This document shows positions 1-6,465 of a stretch of DNA of 12,225 nt, one piece after another. The stretch is from Candidatus Competibacteraceae bacterium (lineage in GTDB: Bacteria; Pseudomonadota; Gammaproteobacteria; Competibacterales; Competibacteraceae). Position numbers and translations under genes: made by a program. Each line of letters opens with the position of its first letter. The stretch's first letter is position 1. The DNA lies in the NCBI GenBank assembly GCA_012032855.1, contig JAAUQA010000044.1:1-12225 (forward strand). The letters are read 5' to 3'. Under the pieces are notes generated by a model. The model saw only the letters and a program-made list of their open reading frames with translations, ran no database searches and was not told the origin of the DNA.

Positions 1-603
1 ACAACGCACCCAAGGCTGACAGAAATAATGAAAACAATGAGGACGGAGTATTTTAGATACTGCAAATCGTGAATAGCGGTTTTGTTCAATCCGCTGGGCG
101 GTTGATTTGTTATTGAACAGCCAGCCGACGAACTGATGCAGCGTACCGAACGGACAAATCCAGTTGCAAAACACCCGCCCGAACAAAAAAGTAAGGCCAA
201 TAATCAGCAATCCCCAGCCGAGAAACTGATACATGTAACCGGTGGACAGCACCGTGGTCAGCGTAACCAGCGGGTTCATTTCCAATAGGCGCGATACCGG
301 ATAGCCTTCGAGGCGCGAGGTCCAGGTGGCCCAGACCGCGAATAGAAACAGCGCAAAAAACACGATCTGCGACCCGATCCGCACTTGGGTCAAGCGTAGG
401 TGGCGATTGAGATGCTCCTGGTAAGGCAGGGATTTCAAAAACGCGATCTGCGAGTTGAAATGCATTTGGGTCAAGTGCAACAGACGGTTGAAATGCTCCT
501 TGTAGGGCAGAGATTTCAAAAACACGATTTGAGCATTGATGCGCTCTTGGGTTAGGCGCAACAGACGATCAAGCTGGACCTTGGAGGGCAGGTATTGCTT
601 CAT
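1..603 (-). CDS. Membrane 4Fe-4S binding protein, NapH/CcoG-like (partial, 3' end outside window)
   Basis: This is probably a membrane electron-transfer protein related to NapH, NosR and CcoG. From the ATG at 603 the reading shows a charged N-terminus built of 27-residue repeats (residues 5 to about 83). A first membrane segment follows near residues 77-93 and a second near 126-142, running into GRVFCNWICPFGTLHQF. The CNWICP at residues 146-151 is the CxxxCP signature of this family. The start overlaps the stop of the DUF362 gene as ATGA, so translation is probably coupled. The frame breaks near 80-83 (TTTT on the plus strand). Beyond it the conserved continuation (QYLKYSVLIVF, another membrane segment) is in the next frame, as if one base were extra. 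The cluster-binding C-terminal half lies outside the window. The family call is firm; the partner and the electron donor are unknown. Confidence 0.8.
   Translation of the reverse strand, partial: MKQYLPSKVQLDRLLRLTQERINAQIVFLKSLPYKEHFNRLLHLTQMHFNSQIAFLKSLPYQEHLNRHLRLTQVRIGSQIVFFALFLFAVWATWTSRLEGYPVSRLLEMNPLVTLTTVLSTGYMYQFLGWGLLIIGLTFLFGRVFCNWICPFGTLHQFVGWLFNNKSTAQRIEQNRYSRFAVSKILRPHCFHYFCQPWVRC
349..591 (-). repeat. Three tandem 81-bp in-frame repeats in the 4Fe-4S protein gene
   Basis: Residues 5-31, 32-58 and 59-85 of the 4Fe-4S protein are three copies of a 27-residue unit, exactly 81 bp each. The units begin LPSKVQLDRLLRLTQ, LPYKEHFNRLLHLTQ and LPYQEHLNRHLRLTQ, and the first two end in FLKS. 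The similarity is visible in the DNA: GGCAGGGATTTCAAAAACGC at 425 recurs with few changes at 506. The third copy merges into the first membrane segment. The pattern suggests a helical cytoplasmic extension that grew by duplication. Confidence 0.9.
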
Positions 604-1631
604 ACGATCTCCCGGATGCGCCCGCGATAATCGACCCGGCCGCTACCCTTGCGCTCTGCACGGTGTAGATACTCCGGCAGATCACCCTTACGTTCCAACA
701 AGTGTTCGAAAGCCCAGGCGTCCAACGCAACCGGATCGATGCCGGCCATCACCACTTCCGCATTTTTGACGTATGCGGGATCGCCGCCGGTAGGACCGTT
801 GGTCATCAGTACATGGGTACCGTCCAGAATGGTCAGGGTTGGTTTGATCATCAACGATAAATCGGAAACGATCTCATGAATATCCTGATGGAACTGATTG
901 CGCCGCCCGCCCAGCAACCCATACCAGTTTTTGATGCCGAGTGAGGCGTGGCAGAGGTTATGATCTTTGACCGGTGCAATACCGATCACCTTGGTAACGT
1001 TTTTGAACGGCCGTTGGAAAAACGACCACTGTTCGATCAAGGTAGCACCCGGCGTATACAAATCCTGAAAGGCGTTGCTGTCGGGCAGATAAATCCGCGC
1101 ACCGGCTCGTTCCGAGGCCAGCCGGATACCGCTTTTGGCGAAACAGTCAGCGGGCGATTCGATCGGGTTATCGGCGACCCGCACCTCGGCGGCCCGGCAA
1201 TCCACCAGCAACAAGTTGATTAGTTCTTCGATGATGGCAGGATTAGTGGTCGCCCCAAGAATCGGCGAACGATCAAAGGCGACGTTTGGTTTCAGCAACA
1301 CCACATCACCGGGTTTGATGTAATGGGTGATGCCGCCCAGCGCATCCAGTGCTTTGCGCAATTTGGCGGCCAGCGGACCGCTGCGACCTATACCCACATC
1401 GGCCTCGCCAGTGTGTCTAGCGACGCGGAAATCGGACAATTGAAACGGTACCGGTTGCGGCACACTGCGCAAACCGCTGTGATCTTTAAGTGAACCCGGG
1501 AAATATTCCGGCGCAAAGGCCAGATAACCAGCAGCGGCGCTGACCCCGGCCACGGCTAGGCCACGTTTGAGCAATTCGCGACGGGTGATAGGCAACCCTT
1601 GATAATCGCGGTGCGGGTAATGTTTACTCAT
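600..1631 (-). CDS. DUF362 domain protein with Tat signal peptide
   Basis: This is a 343-residue protein of the DUF362 family, whose biochemical activity is unknown. The N-terminus has a twin-arginine signal (TRRELLKRG, RR at residues 17-18) followed by an Ala/Gly-rich hydrophobic stretch (residues 25-40), so it should be exported folded, possibly with a cofactor. The DUF362 core starts at about residue 105 (GDVVLLKPNV) and includes VKDHNLCHASLGIKNWYG (221-238), with H224, H228, K234, H248 and H252. It has no CxxCxxC ferredoxin motif of its own; the adjacent 4Fe-4S protein may supply electrons. It overlaps the upstream gene by 8 bp (ATGAGTAA) and the downstream gene by 4 bp (ATGA), so the three form one operon. 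The frame is intact. Family assignment is good and function is unassigned. Confidence 0.85.
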   Translation of the reverse strand: MSKHYPHRDYQGLPITRRELLKRGLAVAGVSAAAGYLAFAPEYFPGSLKDHSGLRSVPQPVPFQLSDFRVARHTGEADVGIGRSGPLAAKLRKALDALGGITHYIKPGDVVLLKPNVAFDRSPILGATTNPAIIEELINLLLVDCRAAEVRVADNPIESPADCFAKSGIRLASERAGARIYLPDSNAFQDLYTPGATLIEQWSFFQRPFKNVTKVIGIAPVKDHNLCHASLGIKNWYGLLGGRRNQFHQDIHEIVSDLSLMIKPTLTILDGTHVLMTNGPTGGDPAYVKNAEVVMAGIDPVALDAWAFEHLLERKGDLPEYLHRAERKGSGRVDYRGRIREIV

Positions 1632-2718
1632 CGGCCAACGCCTCTGCGAATTGCTTTAGAACGGCTTGGCTACGATCCCGATCCTTTTCGTTCTCTGTAC
1701 CAAAAACGAACGGCCCCAGCTGACCGAGGGCGAAATGATTGTCGAGGAACCGATGCCAAAGTAGTGCCTGCTGTTCGCCTTGTTCGACGATTTCGTAATC
1801 GTAGCCCTGTTCTTCCAGCAACAGATCGAAGAGTTGCTGAGCCAGTTCCGGCGACTCGGCTTGATGGATAAACAGTGCCGCTGAATTATCCGGATCGGGC
1901 CGACCAAACCAGAACGCCCGGGCGAAATCGTACTGAAAGACATTTTGCTTCTGAAAAGCGATCTGTTCCGAAGCAATCCCCAAGCGTTCATTGAGCACGC
2001 GGAATTCCAGAGGTTGTTCACTAACTTCCGCGTCCGGCAACTGTTCGAAAGCAACCGCCAGTTGCTGTGCTTTTTCACGAATGGCTTCCGAATCAGAATC
2101 GCCAGCAACCCGGAAGAAGAACTGCCCCTTACGGCCAATCATGCCGATAGAGGTGCGGAAATACACCACGTCACCTTGCTGTTCGGGTGCGGTCTCGGCG
2201 GTTTGATGTTCAGAGAAAACCCCCAGGCTGCCGCCCATGTCGGTTTGGTCGAACAGTTCGATCGCGATTTCACTGTTATCGGCTTTCGATCGCAACACAA
2301 CGTAGAATAACTTCCGAAAACCTTGCTTGAGAAACTTGGGCGCTTCGCCGTTGATTTTCTCGAATAGATTATCCGGGCCGAATTGTTTGAATGGCGCCGT
2401 TGGTTGCCAGACCGAGTCGGCAATCGCTGCTGGGAATGGACCGAAATCGAATATCTGAGGTGAGGCGCTTTCGGTTCCTGGTACACGCCACGGTTTGAGC
2501 GGCGGATTGTAAAGCGTGAGTGCGTTGGACGCTTGTCGTAATAAATCGGGCGAGACGTCTCGGTCAGCGGGATCGAAATTGTTCTTCTGCGCTGCGACCC
2601 ACAGCACAATACCGAGCAACGCAATCGAGAGACCGACAGTAATCAGGTTTTCTGTAATGGGAATCTGCTTGCGCAGTAACCGGTGTCGCCTGGGATTGAA
2701 AACCGCGTCTTTGGCCAT
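1624..2718 (-). CDS. DUF6599-like single-pass membrane protein
   Basis: This is a 364-residue protein with a basic N-terminus (RRHRLLRK), one membrane segment at about residues 26-45, and a large domain probably outside the cytoplasm. That domain has a two-lobed look: one lobe contains the NLFEKINGEAPKFLKQGF stretch and the other ends in a GQLGPFVFG motif. I recognise it as resembling the DUF6599 family, which has no established biochemistry. It contains no cysteine-rich or heme-binding motif. It is the first gene of the operon with the DUF362 and 4Fe-4S genes and overlaps DUF362 by 8 bp. The ATG at 2718 lacks a good Shine-Dalgarno sequence, but no better in-frame start lies upstream. The promoter must sit in the 77-bp gap shared with the divergent larC gene; I see no clear boxes there. 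Confidence 0.7.
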   Translation of the reverse strand: MAKDAVFNPRRHRLLRKQIPITENLITVGLSIALLGIVLWVAAQKNNFDPADRDVSPDLLRQASNALTLYNPPLKPWRVPGTESASPQIFDFGPFPAAIADSVWQPTAPFKQFGPDNLFEKINGEAPKFLKQGFRKLFYVVLRSKADNSEIAIELFDQTDMGGSLGVFSEHQTAETAPEQQGDVVYFRTSIGMIGRKGQFFFRVAGDSDSEAIREKAQQLAVAFEQLPDAEVSEQPLEFRVLNERLGIASEQIAFQKQNVFQYDFARAFWFGRPDPDNSAALFIHQAESPELAQQLFDLLLEEQGYDYEIVEQGEQQALLWHRFLDNHFALGQLGPFVFGTENEKDRDRSQAVLKQFAEALADE

Positions 2719-2795
2719 CGTGGAACAATCAGTAGTAATTAGTGATCAAGTGTAGTGAGCACAGCTCGACGACTCCACTGCGACGGAGCACCTTC

Positions 2796-3991
2796 ATGTC
2801 TTTGCATTTGCATCTTGATCCTCTTGGCGGCGTTGCCGGCGATATGTTTGTTGGGGCGCTGCTGGACGCTTGGCCGGAACTCGAATCACCCTTACAGGCG
2901 GCGCTCGTTGAAGCTGATTTGACCCGTCTGATTACGGTTCGACGCAGCGCCTATCGCGACCATACCCAGAGCGGTTCGCGTTTTGAGGTCGAGCCTGTCC
3001 AACCAGACAATCATGACCATCGCTCGTTCCAAGTAATTCACGATTTGTTGAGCGAGATCAAATTAGGGAAAGGCGTCAAGCAACATGCGTTGGCCATTTT
3101 TAAACTACTGGCTGATGCTGAGGGGCAAGTGCATGGCGTTGCCAGCGAGCAGGTACAGTTTCATGAGGTGGGGGCATGGGACTCTATTGCCGATATTGTC
3201 TGCGCCGCTTGGTTGATCGACCGGCTTAACATTGAGTATTGGTCATGCGCGCCGCTGCCAATGGGCCGTGGTCGGGTAATGAGTGCGCATGGTTGGTTAC
3301 CGGTGCCCGTGCCAGCAACCACGTTGTTACTGGAAGGGTTTCCGATGTTTCAGGACGATCTCGACGGGGAACGCATCACGCCCACTGGGGCTGCAATTCT
3401 CCGTTATCTAAACCCCAGCTTTGCACTTTTGAGTATACCGAAAAGGCTGCAACGCAGTGGCATCGGGTTCGGTTGCAAATCGTTTGCGGGTATCAGCAAT
3501 ATCCTGCGGGTGCTGGTTTTCGAGTCCGCCCCGCAACTAATGATCAACGATCAAGTGGCCGTTTGCCAATTCGAACTGGACGATCAAACTGCTGAAGATT
3601 TAGCGGTTGGACTGGAGCGGCTCCGTGCTAGGTCAGATGTATTGGATGTGATACAAGCGCCGGTATTCGGTAAAAAGGGTCGCATGACAACCCAAGTACA
3701 GGTGTTGGCTAAACCTGAGGCTCTGGAAGCAGTATTGGCTAGTTGTTTCGGCGAACCAGCACCTTGGGAATCCGCTGGCAGATCGTACAACGTGCCGTGC
3801 TGGAACGTGAGATTATCCCCCATGACACTGCGATCGGTCGCTTTCGGGTTAAACAGGCACGAAGACCCGATGGCGGTTTGACCCGTAAAGCGGAGATGGA
3901 TGATCTGGCCGCCGCAAATGTGGAACGCGCCGGGCGTGAAGCGCTACGCCGCCAAGTCGAACAGGATCAAGCTGAGGACTATGATGAGTGA
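2796..3991 (+). CDS. larC: LarC, nickel insertion protein for the nickel-pincer nucleotide cofactor
   Basis: LarC is the CTP-dependent nickel insertase (cyclometallase) that performs the last step of nickel-pincer nucleotide synthesis in the cytoplasm. Family motifs in order are GGVAGDM (residues 11-17), NHDHRS (72-77), FHEVGAWDSIADIV (122-135), PLPMGRG followed by AHGWLPVPVPAT, and TPTGAA (195-200). The start at 2796 is chosen because GGAG lies 7 bases upstream and the GGVAGDM motif follows at the usual distance. The frame breaks at 3754-3755: one more A (GAAACC instead of GAACC) gives FGETSTLGIRWQIV, the normal C-terminal domain, and a 398-residue protein of usual size. The break has the sense of a -1 shift. 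In Lactobacillus plantarum LarC is made from two ORFs by programmed frameshifting, but no classic slippery heptamer is visible here and other genes in the window carry similar breaks. The stop overlaps the larE start. Confidence 0.9.
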
Positions 3992-4781
3992 CACCAAATT
4001 AGATGCATTGCAGAGCTACCTGCTTGGTCTGGAGAACGATGTAGCAATAGCCGTCAGCGGCGGGGTGGACAGCATGACGCTGGCGGTGATTGCGCATCGC
4101 ACGCTGAATGACCGGACAACAATTATCCATGCCGTATCTCCAGCTGTTCCGCCGCAGGCTACCGAACGAGTCAATCGTTACGCTGCGCGAGAAGGTTGGC
4201 GATTGACCCGGTTGGATGCCGGTGAATTCAACGATGAGCGTTACCGAGCGAACCCGGTTGATCGTTGCTTTTTCTGCAAAACCAATCTTTACGGCGCTAT
4301 GGCGCGGCAAATCTCAGCGAGCAAAACGCTGTTATCCGGCACCAATTTGGATGATTTGGGCGATTACCGGCCCGGTCTGCAAGCTGCGGTTGAGCATGGC
4401 GTTCGCCACCCCTTTGTCGAAACCGGTATCGATAAAACTGGTATTCGCGAGTTAGCTCGCAGTTTGGATTTGCAAGACTTGGCGGAACTACCTGCCGCAC
4501 CCTGTTTATCGAGCCGCATCGAAACGGGAATGACTATTGATCCCGATACATTGCAGGCTGTAAACCGGATAGAGACATTACTCAAGCAGGAGCTGAACCC
4601 CGACACGGTGCGTTGCCGGGTACGTCACAGCGGGGTATGTATTGAATTGGATGCAACGACGTTGGAACGACTCGTTCCAGCACAGCGTCAGCACTGGCAG
4701 GACCGGGTTGCCGATCTGTTCAACGGCAAACCGGTCGATTTTGAAACCTATCGTCGGGGTAGTGCGTTCGTGCATGAATAA
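3984..4781 (+). CDS. larE: LarE, ATP-dependent sulfur transferase for the nickel-pincer nucleotide cofactor
   Basis: LarE adenylates the carboxylates of the LarB product and converts them to thiocarboxylates. The 265-residue sequence has the PP-loop SGGVDS (residues 25-30), DDLGDYRPG (123-131) and APCLSSR (172-178), where C174 aligns with the sacrificial Cys176 of L. plantarum LarE. It also has CFFCK with C95 and C98, which L. plantarum lacks. This gives three cysteines, as in the LarE type that binds a [4Fe-4S] cluster (shown for Thermotoga maritima), so a catalytic cluster enzyme is the likelier form; that assignment is inference. An ATG at 3981 is also possible, but 3984 is better placed 6 bases after GAGG. 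It overlaps larC by 8 bp and its frame is intact. Confidence 0.93.
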   Translation: MSDTKLDALQSYLLGLENDVAIAVSGGVDSMTLAVIAHRTLNDRTTIIHAVSPAVPPQATERVNRYAAREGWRLTRLDAGEFNDERYRANPVDRCFFCKTNLYGAMARQISASKTLLSGTNLDDLGDYRPGLQAAVEHGVRHPFVETGIDKTGIRELARSLDLQDLAELPAAPCLSSRIETGMTIDPDTLQAVNRIETLLKQELNPDTVRCRVRHSGVCIELDATTLERLVPAQRQHWQDRVADLFNGKPVDFETYRRGSAFVHE

Positions 4782-5068
4782 GTCAGGGCGTGTCCAGGCG
4801 GGATATAGGTGTTGACCCCATAAGCATAATCGTCGCTGTCGTACCGCCATGCGCGGCGCGGATCAGTATTTACGCAGTGCGGATCGAAGGCCTTCCGCCA
4901 AGCCCGGCGCTCCAGATTCCACTGGTAAATCAGCGTGGCCATATTCACCAACATCGGCTGATTGATCAGCGGGTAAAATCCCCATCCACTGAGGTCGGTC
5001 ACTTGCCCATACGCCGGCGCACTTGCTATGGTCATTAAAGGGATGACGAGGGAGGTGCTTAGATTCAT
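4748..5068 (-). CDS. Small secreted protein of unknown function
   Basis: I do not recognise this 106-residue protein. It starts with a signal-peptide-like stretch (hydrophobic residues 5-18, likely cleavage after APAYG near residue 21) that has few positive charges. The mature part is rich in Trp and Tyr, with two cysteines that could form a disulfide. The start is well supported: AAGGAG lies 8 bases upstream of the ATG, and a TATAAT box lies about 60 bases upstream. Its last 34 bases overlap the 3' end of larE on the opposite strand, so the two transcripts are convergent. A competing minus-strand frame at 4863-5138 has no comparable ribosome binding site. Confidence 0.6.
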   Translation of the reverse strand: MNLSTSLVIPLMTIASAPAYGQVTDLSGWGFYPLINQPMLVNMATLIYQWNLERRAWRKAFDPHCVNTDPRRAWRYDSDDYAYGVNTYIPPGHALTYSCTNALPRR

Positions 5069-5107
5069 ACGAAGATCTCCTTGGCTGAAACCATGTCCTT
5101 GATCTAA

Positions 5108-5120
5108 GCACTAACAGTGC
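5108..5120. repeat. Short inverted repeat near the predicted 5' end of the small-gene transcript
   Basis: GCACT and AGTGC flank a three-base loop. It lies just downstream of the predicted -10 box of the small secreted-protein gene, near the expected transcription start, so it could be a small operator or part of the leader. It is short enough to be chance. Confidence 0.3.
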
Positions 5121-5126
5121 CAATCC

Positions 5127-5132
5127 ATTATA
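5127..5132 (-). promoter_or_regulatory. Candidate -10 box (TATAAT) for the small secreted-protein gene
   Basis: Read on the minus strand this is a perfect TATAAT in the context GCGCTATAATGG. It is placed so that transcription would begin near 5120, about 50 bases before the ATG at 5068. No convincing TTGACA lies 16-18 bases upstream; that region is instead the 47-bp palindrome. This suggests a promoter that needs an activator or is controlled by a protein binding the palindrome. Confidence 0.5.
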
Positions 5133-5177
5133 GCGCAACCCCTATAAATCGATTCGATTTAGGGATAAGTTGCGCTA
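5131..5177. repeat. 47-bp imperfect palindrome overlapping a promoter
   Basis: TAGCGCAAC at 5131-5139 is a perfect inverted copy of GTTGCGCTA at 5169-5177. Inside, CCCTATAAATCGA (5140-5152) pairs with TCGATTTAGGG (5154-5164) apart from a two-base bulge. The left arm overlaps the TATAAT of the small-gene promoter. It could be a large operator, a REP-like or MITE-like element, or an RNA hairpin in read-through transcripts from the TAXI gene. Confidence 0.75.
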
Positions 5178-5190
5178 CAAATCAAAGAGA

Positions 5191-5232
5191 TATAGCTAAA
5201 CACCGTGATCAAAATAAAGTGGTTTAGCTATA
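5191..5232. repeat. Inverted repeat just after the TAXI gene stop
   Basis: TATAGCTAAAC (5191-5201) is perfectly repeated in inverse as GTTTAGCTATA (5222-5232), with a 20-base spacer. It begins one base after the TAA stop of the TAXI gene (read on the minus strand). This fits a transcript-end hairpin, but the stem is AT-rich, the loop is long and the following T-tract is poor, so it is a weak intrinsic terminator at best. Confidence 0.55.
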
Positions 5233-5233
5233 G

Positions 5234-6257
5234 TTACTGGGCTTGTAATTTGTCCGGAATCGTCAGATTGGCTTCCTGATAATAACGCATCGCCCCCGGA
5301 TGCAGTGGGATCGGCAGTCCGGCAATTGCCTGGTTAATGTCCATGTCCTTGGTGGCTTTGTGGATATTATGGAGAAAGGGCAGATTTTCATACAGCGTTT
5401 TAGTGATCAGGTAAACGGTTTCCTCATCAATGTCTTCTCGCACCACCAGAAAATTTGGCTGAGCAATCGTTTGTATTGCTTTGCTTTGACCGGGATAGGT
5501 ATTGGCCGGGATAACGAAGCGGGTCCACAGATCGTAATTGCCGTTGGCCCGTTGCATTTGTTCATCGGTGAAGTCCAACACGGTGAGCTTATCGCCCAAC
5601 GCGGCGAATGCTTGAGTCACCGCCGCCACGGGCACGCCGGCGGGCGTATTCATGCCCTTGATGGTGCCGTTTTGCAATGCTTCGGCGCTGGGGCCATAGC
5701 CGAGATACGCTAATTCGAAGCTGGCCTCAGGGTCGATGCCGAGTCCTGCCAGAATCTGAAGGCCTGAGCCTTCAGTACCCGAGTTACGCTTCCCAATAGA
5801 GAATTTCTCTCCTTTACAAATTTTTCAAATCGTCGATTTCTCCGGTCTTGGCTAGGCTGGAATCAATAGTGAAATGTTCTACGTTCTGCCACAGCATACT
5901 GATTGAGCGAAGCTGCTTTTGAGGGCCTTCGGCCTCGACCTGACCTTCGCCATTCCATGCCCAAGCGCCGTATAAACCCTGCAGAATCGCGAATTGGGCT
6001 TGATTTTCCCGCAGCAGTTTGACGTTCTCTCCCGAACCAGCCGAACTGATTGCTGATAGGGAAATTTTATACTTGGGCTCAAGCTTGACTTTGATTAGCG
6101 TGGCAATGGCAACCCCGACCGGGTAATACGTTCCACCCGTGGTCGCAGTGGCGAGAATATAGGAACGATCCTGAGCCAGCGTTGCTGAAGTCCCGAACAA
6201 CGCCACAAAAATCAGTAGCACACGCATCAGACAGTAACTTCTGGTTAGGGACGGCAT
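5234..6257 (-). CDS. TAXI-family TRAP transporter solute-binding protein (one frame break)
   Basis: This is the periplasmic receptor of a TRAP transporter of the TAXI class, which captures small anionic substrates such as dicarboxylates or glutamate for the membrane permease; the substrate here cannot be told. A signal peptide covers residues 1 to about 27 (hydrophobic MRVLLIFVALFG, then ATLAQ). The family signatures are ATATTGGTYYPVG near the N-terminus, IGKRNSGTEGSG in the middle and GLPIPLHPGA near the C-terminus. The ATG at 6257 is preferred because GGGAG lies 8 bases before it and the signal peptide follows; a longer reading to 6299 lacks this. The frame breaks at 5816, where one extra base creates TAA (TTGTAAAGG instead of TTGAAAGG). 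Restored, the protein is 340 residues, normal for the family. The matching permease is at 7067-9669 on the other strand. Confidence 0.88.
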
Positions 6258-6351
6258 GGTTATTTCTCCCATTGAACAGTTGGATTTACGGCAAGGCAAT
6301 TTTTCCTGGGGAATGCAAAAAGTTTAGTCCCTACAGCCAGCTCCGCTGGAG

Positions 6352-6369
6352 TGTTACACGATTGTTACA
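6352..6369. promoter_or_regulatory. Paired TGTTACA direct repeats, possible operator
   Basis: TGTTACA occurs at 6352-6358 and 6363-6369, spaced 11 bp, one helical turn apart. The pair lies in the divergent gap between the TAXI receptor gene and the HTH-like gene. Tandem half-sites on one helix face are typical of transcription factor sites. A CCAGC/GCTGG inverted repeat (6337-6349) stands next to them. No confident -35/-10 pair is seen nearby for either gene. Confidence 0.35.
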
Positions 6370-6465
6370 AAAATTACCGGATTGAAACCTTCCAGAAATA
6401 GACTACTTACAGTTTGCGATTAGGCTATTACCAAACATTACCGTCCGTTGGAAGAGGTTATAGCC

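Noticed and set aside
349..591. CRISPR-like array
   Set aside because: The 81-bp units are contiguous, in frame and coding, with no repeat-spacer pattern.
2742..2795. Longer N-terminus for LarC starting at 2742
   Set aside because: The extension lacks family similarity, while the ATG at 2796 has GGAG at good spacing and begins just before the conserved GGVAGDM motif.
3900..3983. Longer N-terminus for LarE starting at 3900
   Set aside because: It lies inside the larC C-terminus, which is conserved in its own frame, and the ATG at 3984 has a GAGG site and the normal family start.
4863..5138. Alternative minus-strand gene overlapping the small secreted protein
   Set aside because: No ribosome binding site, no signal or domain, and it would run through the better supported start and leader of the 5068 gene.
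5131..5232. A complete MITE or insertion sequence
   Set aside because: The two palindromes have unrelated arms, no target-site duplication is visible and there is no transposase.
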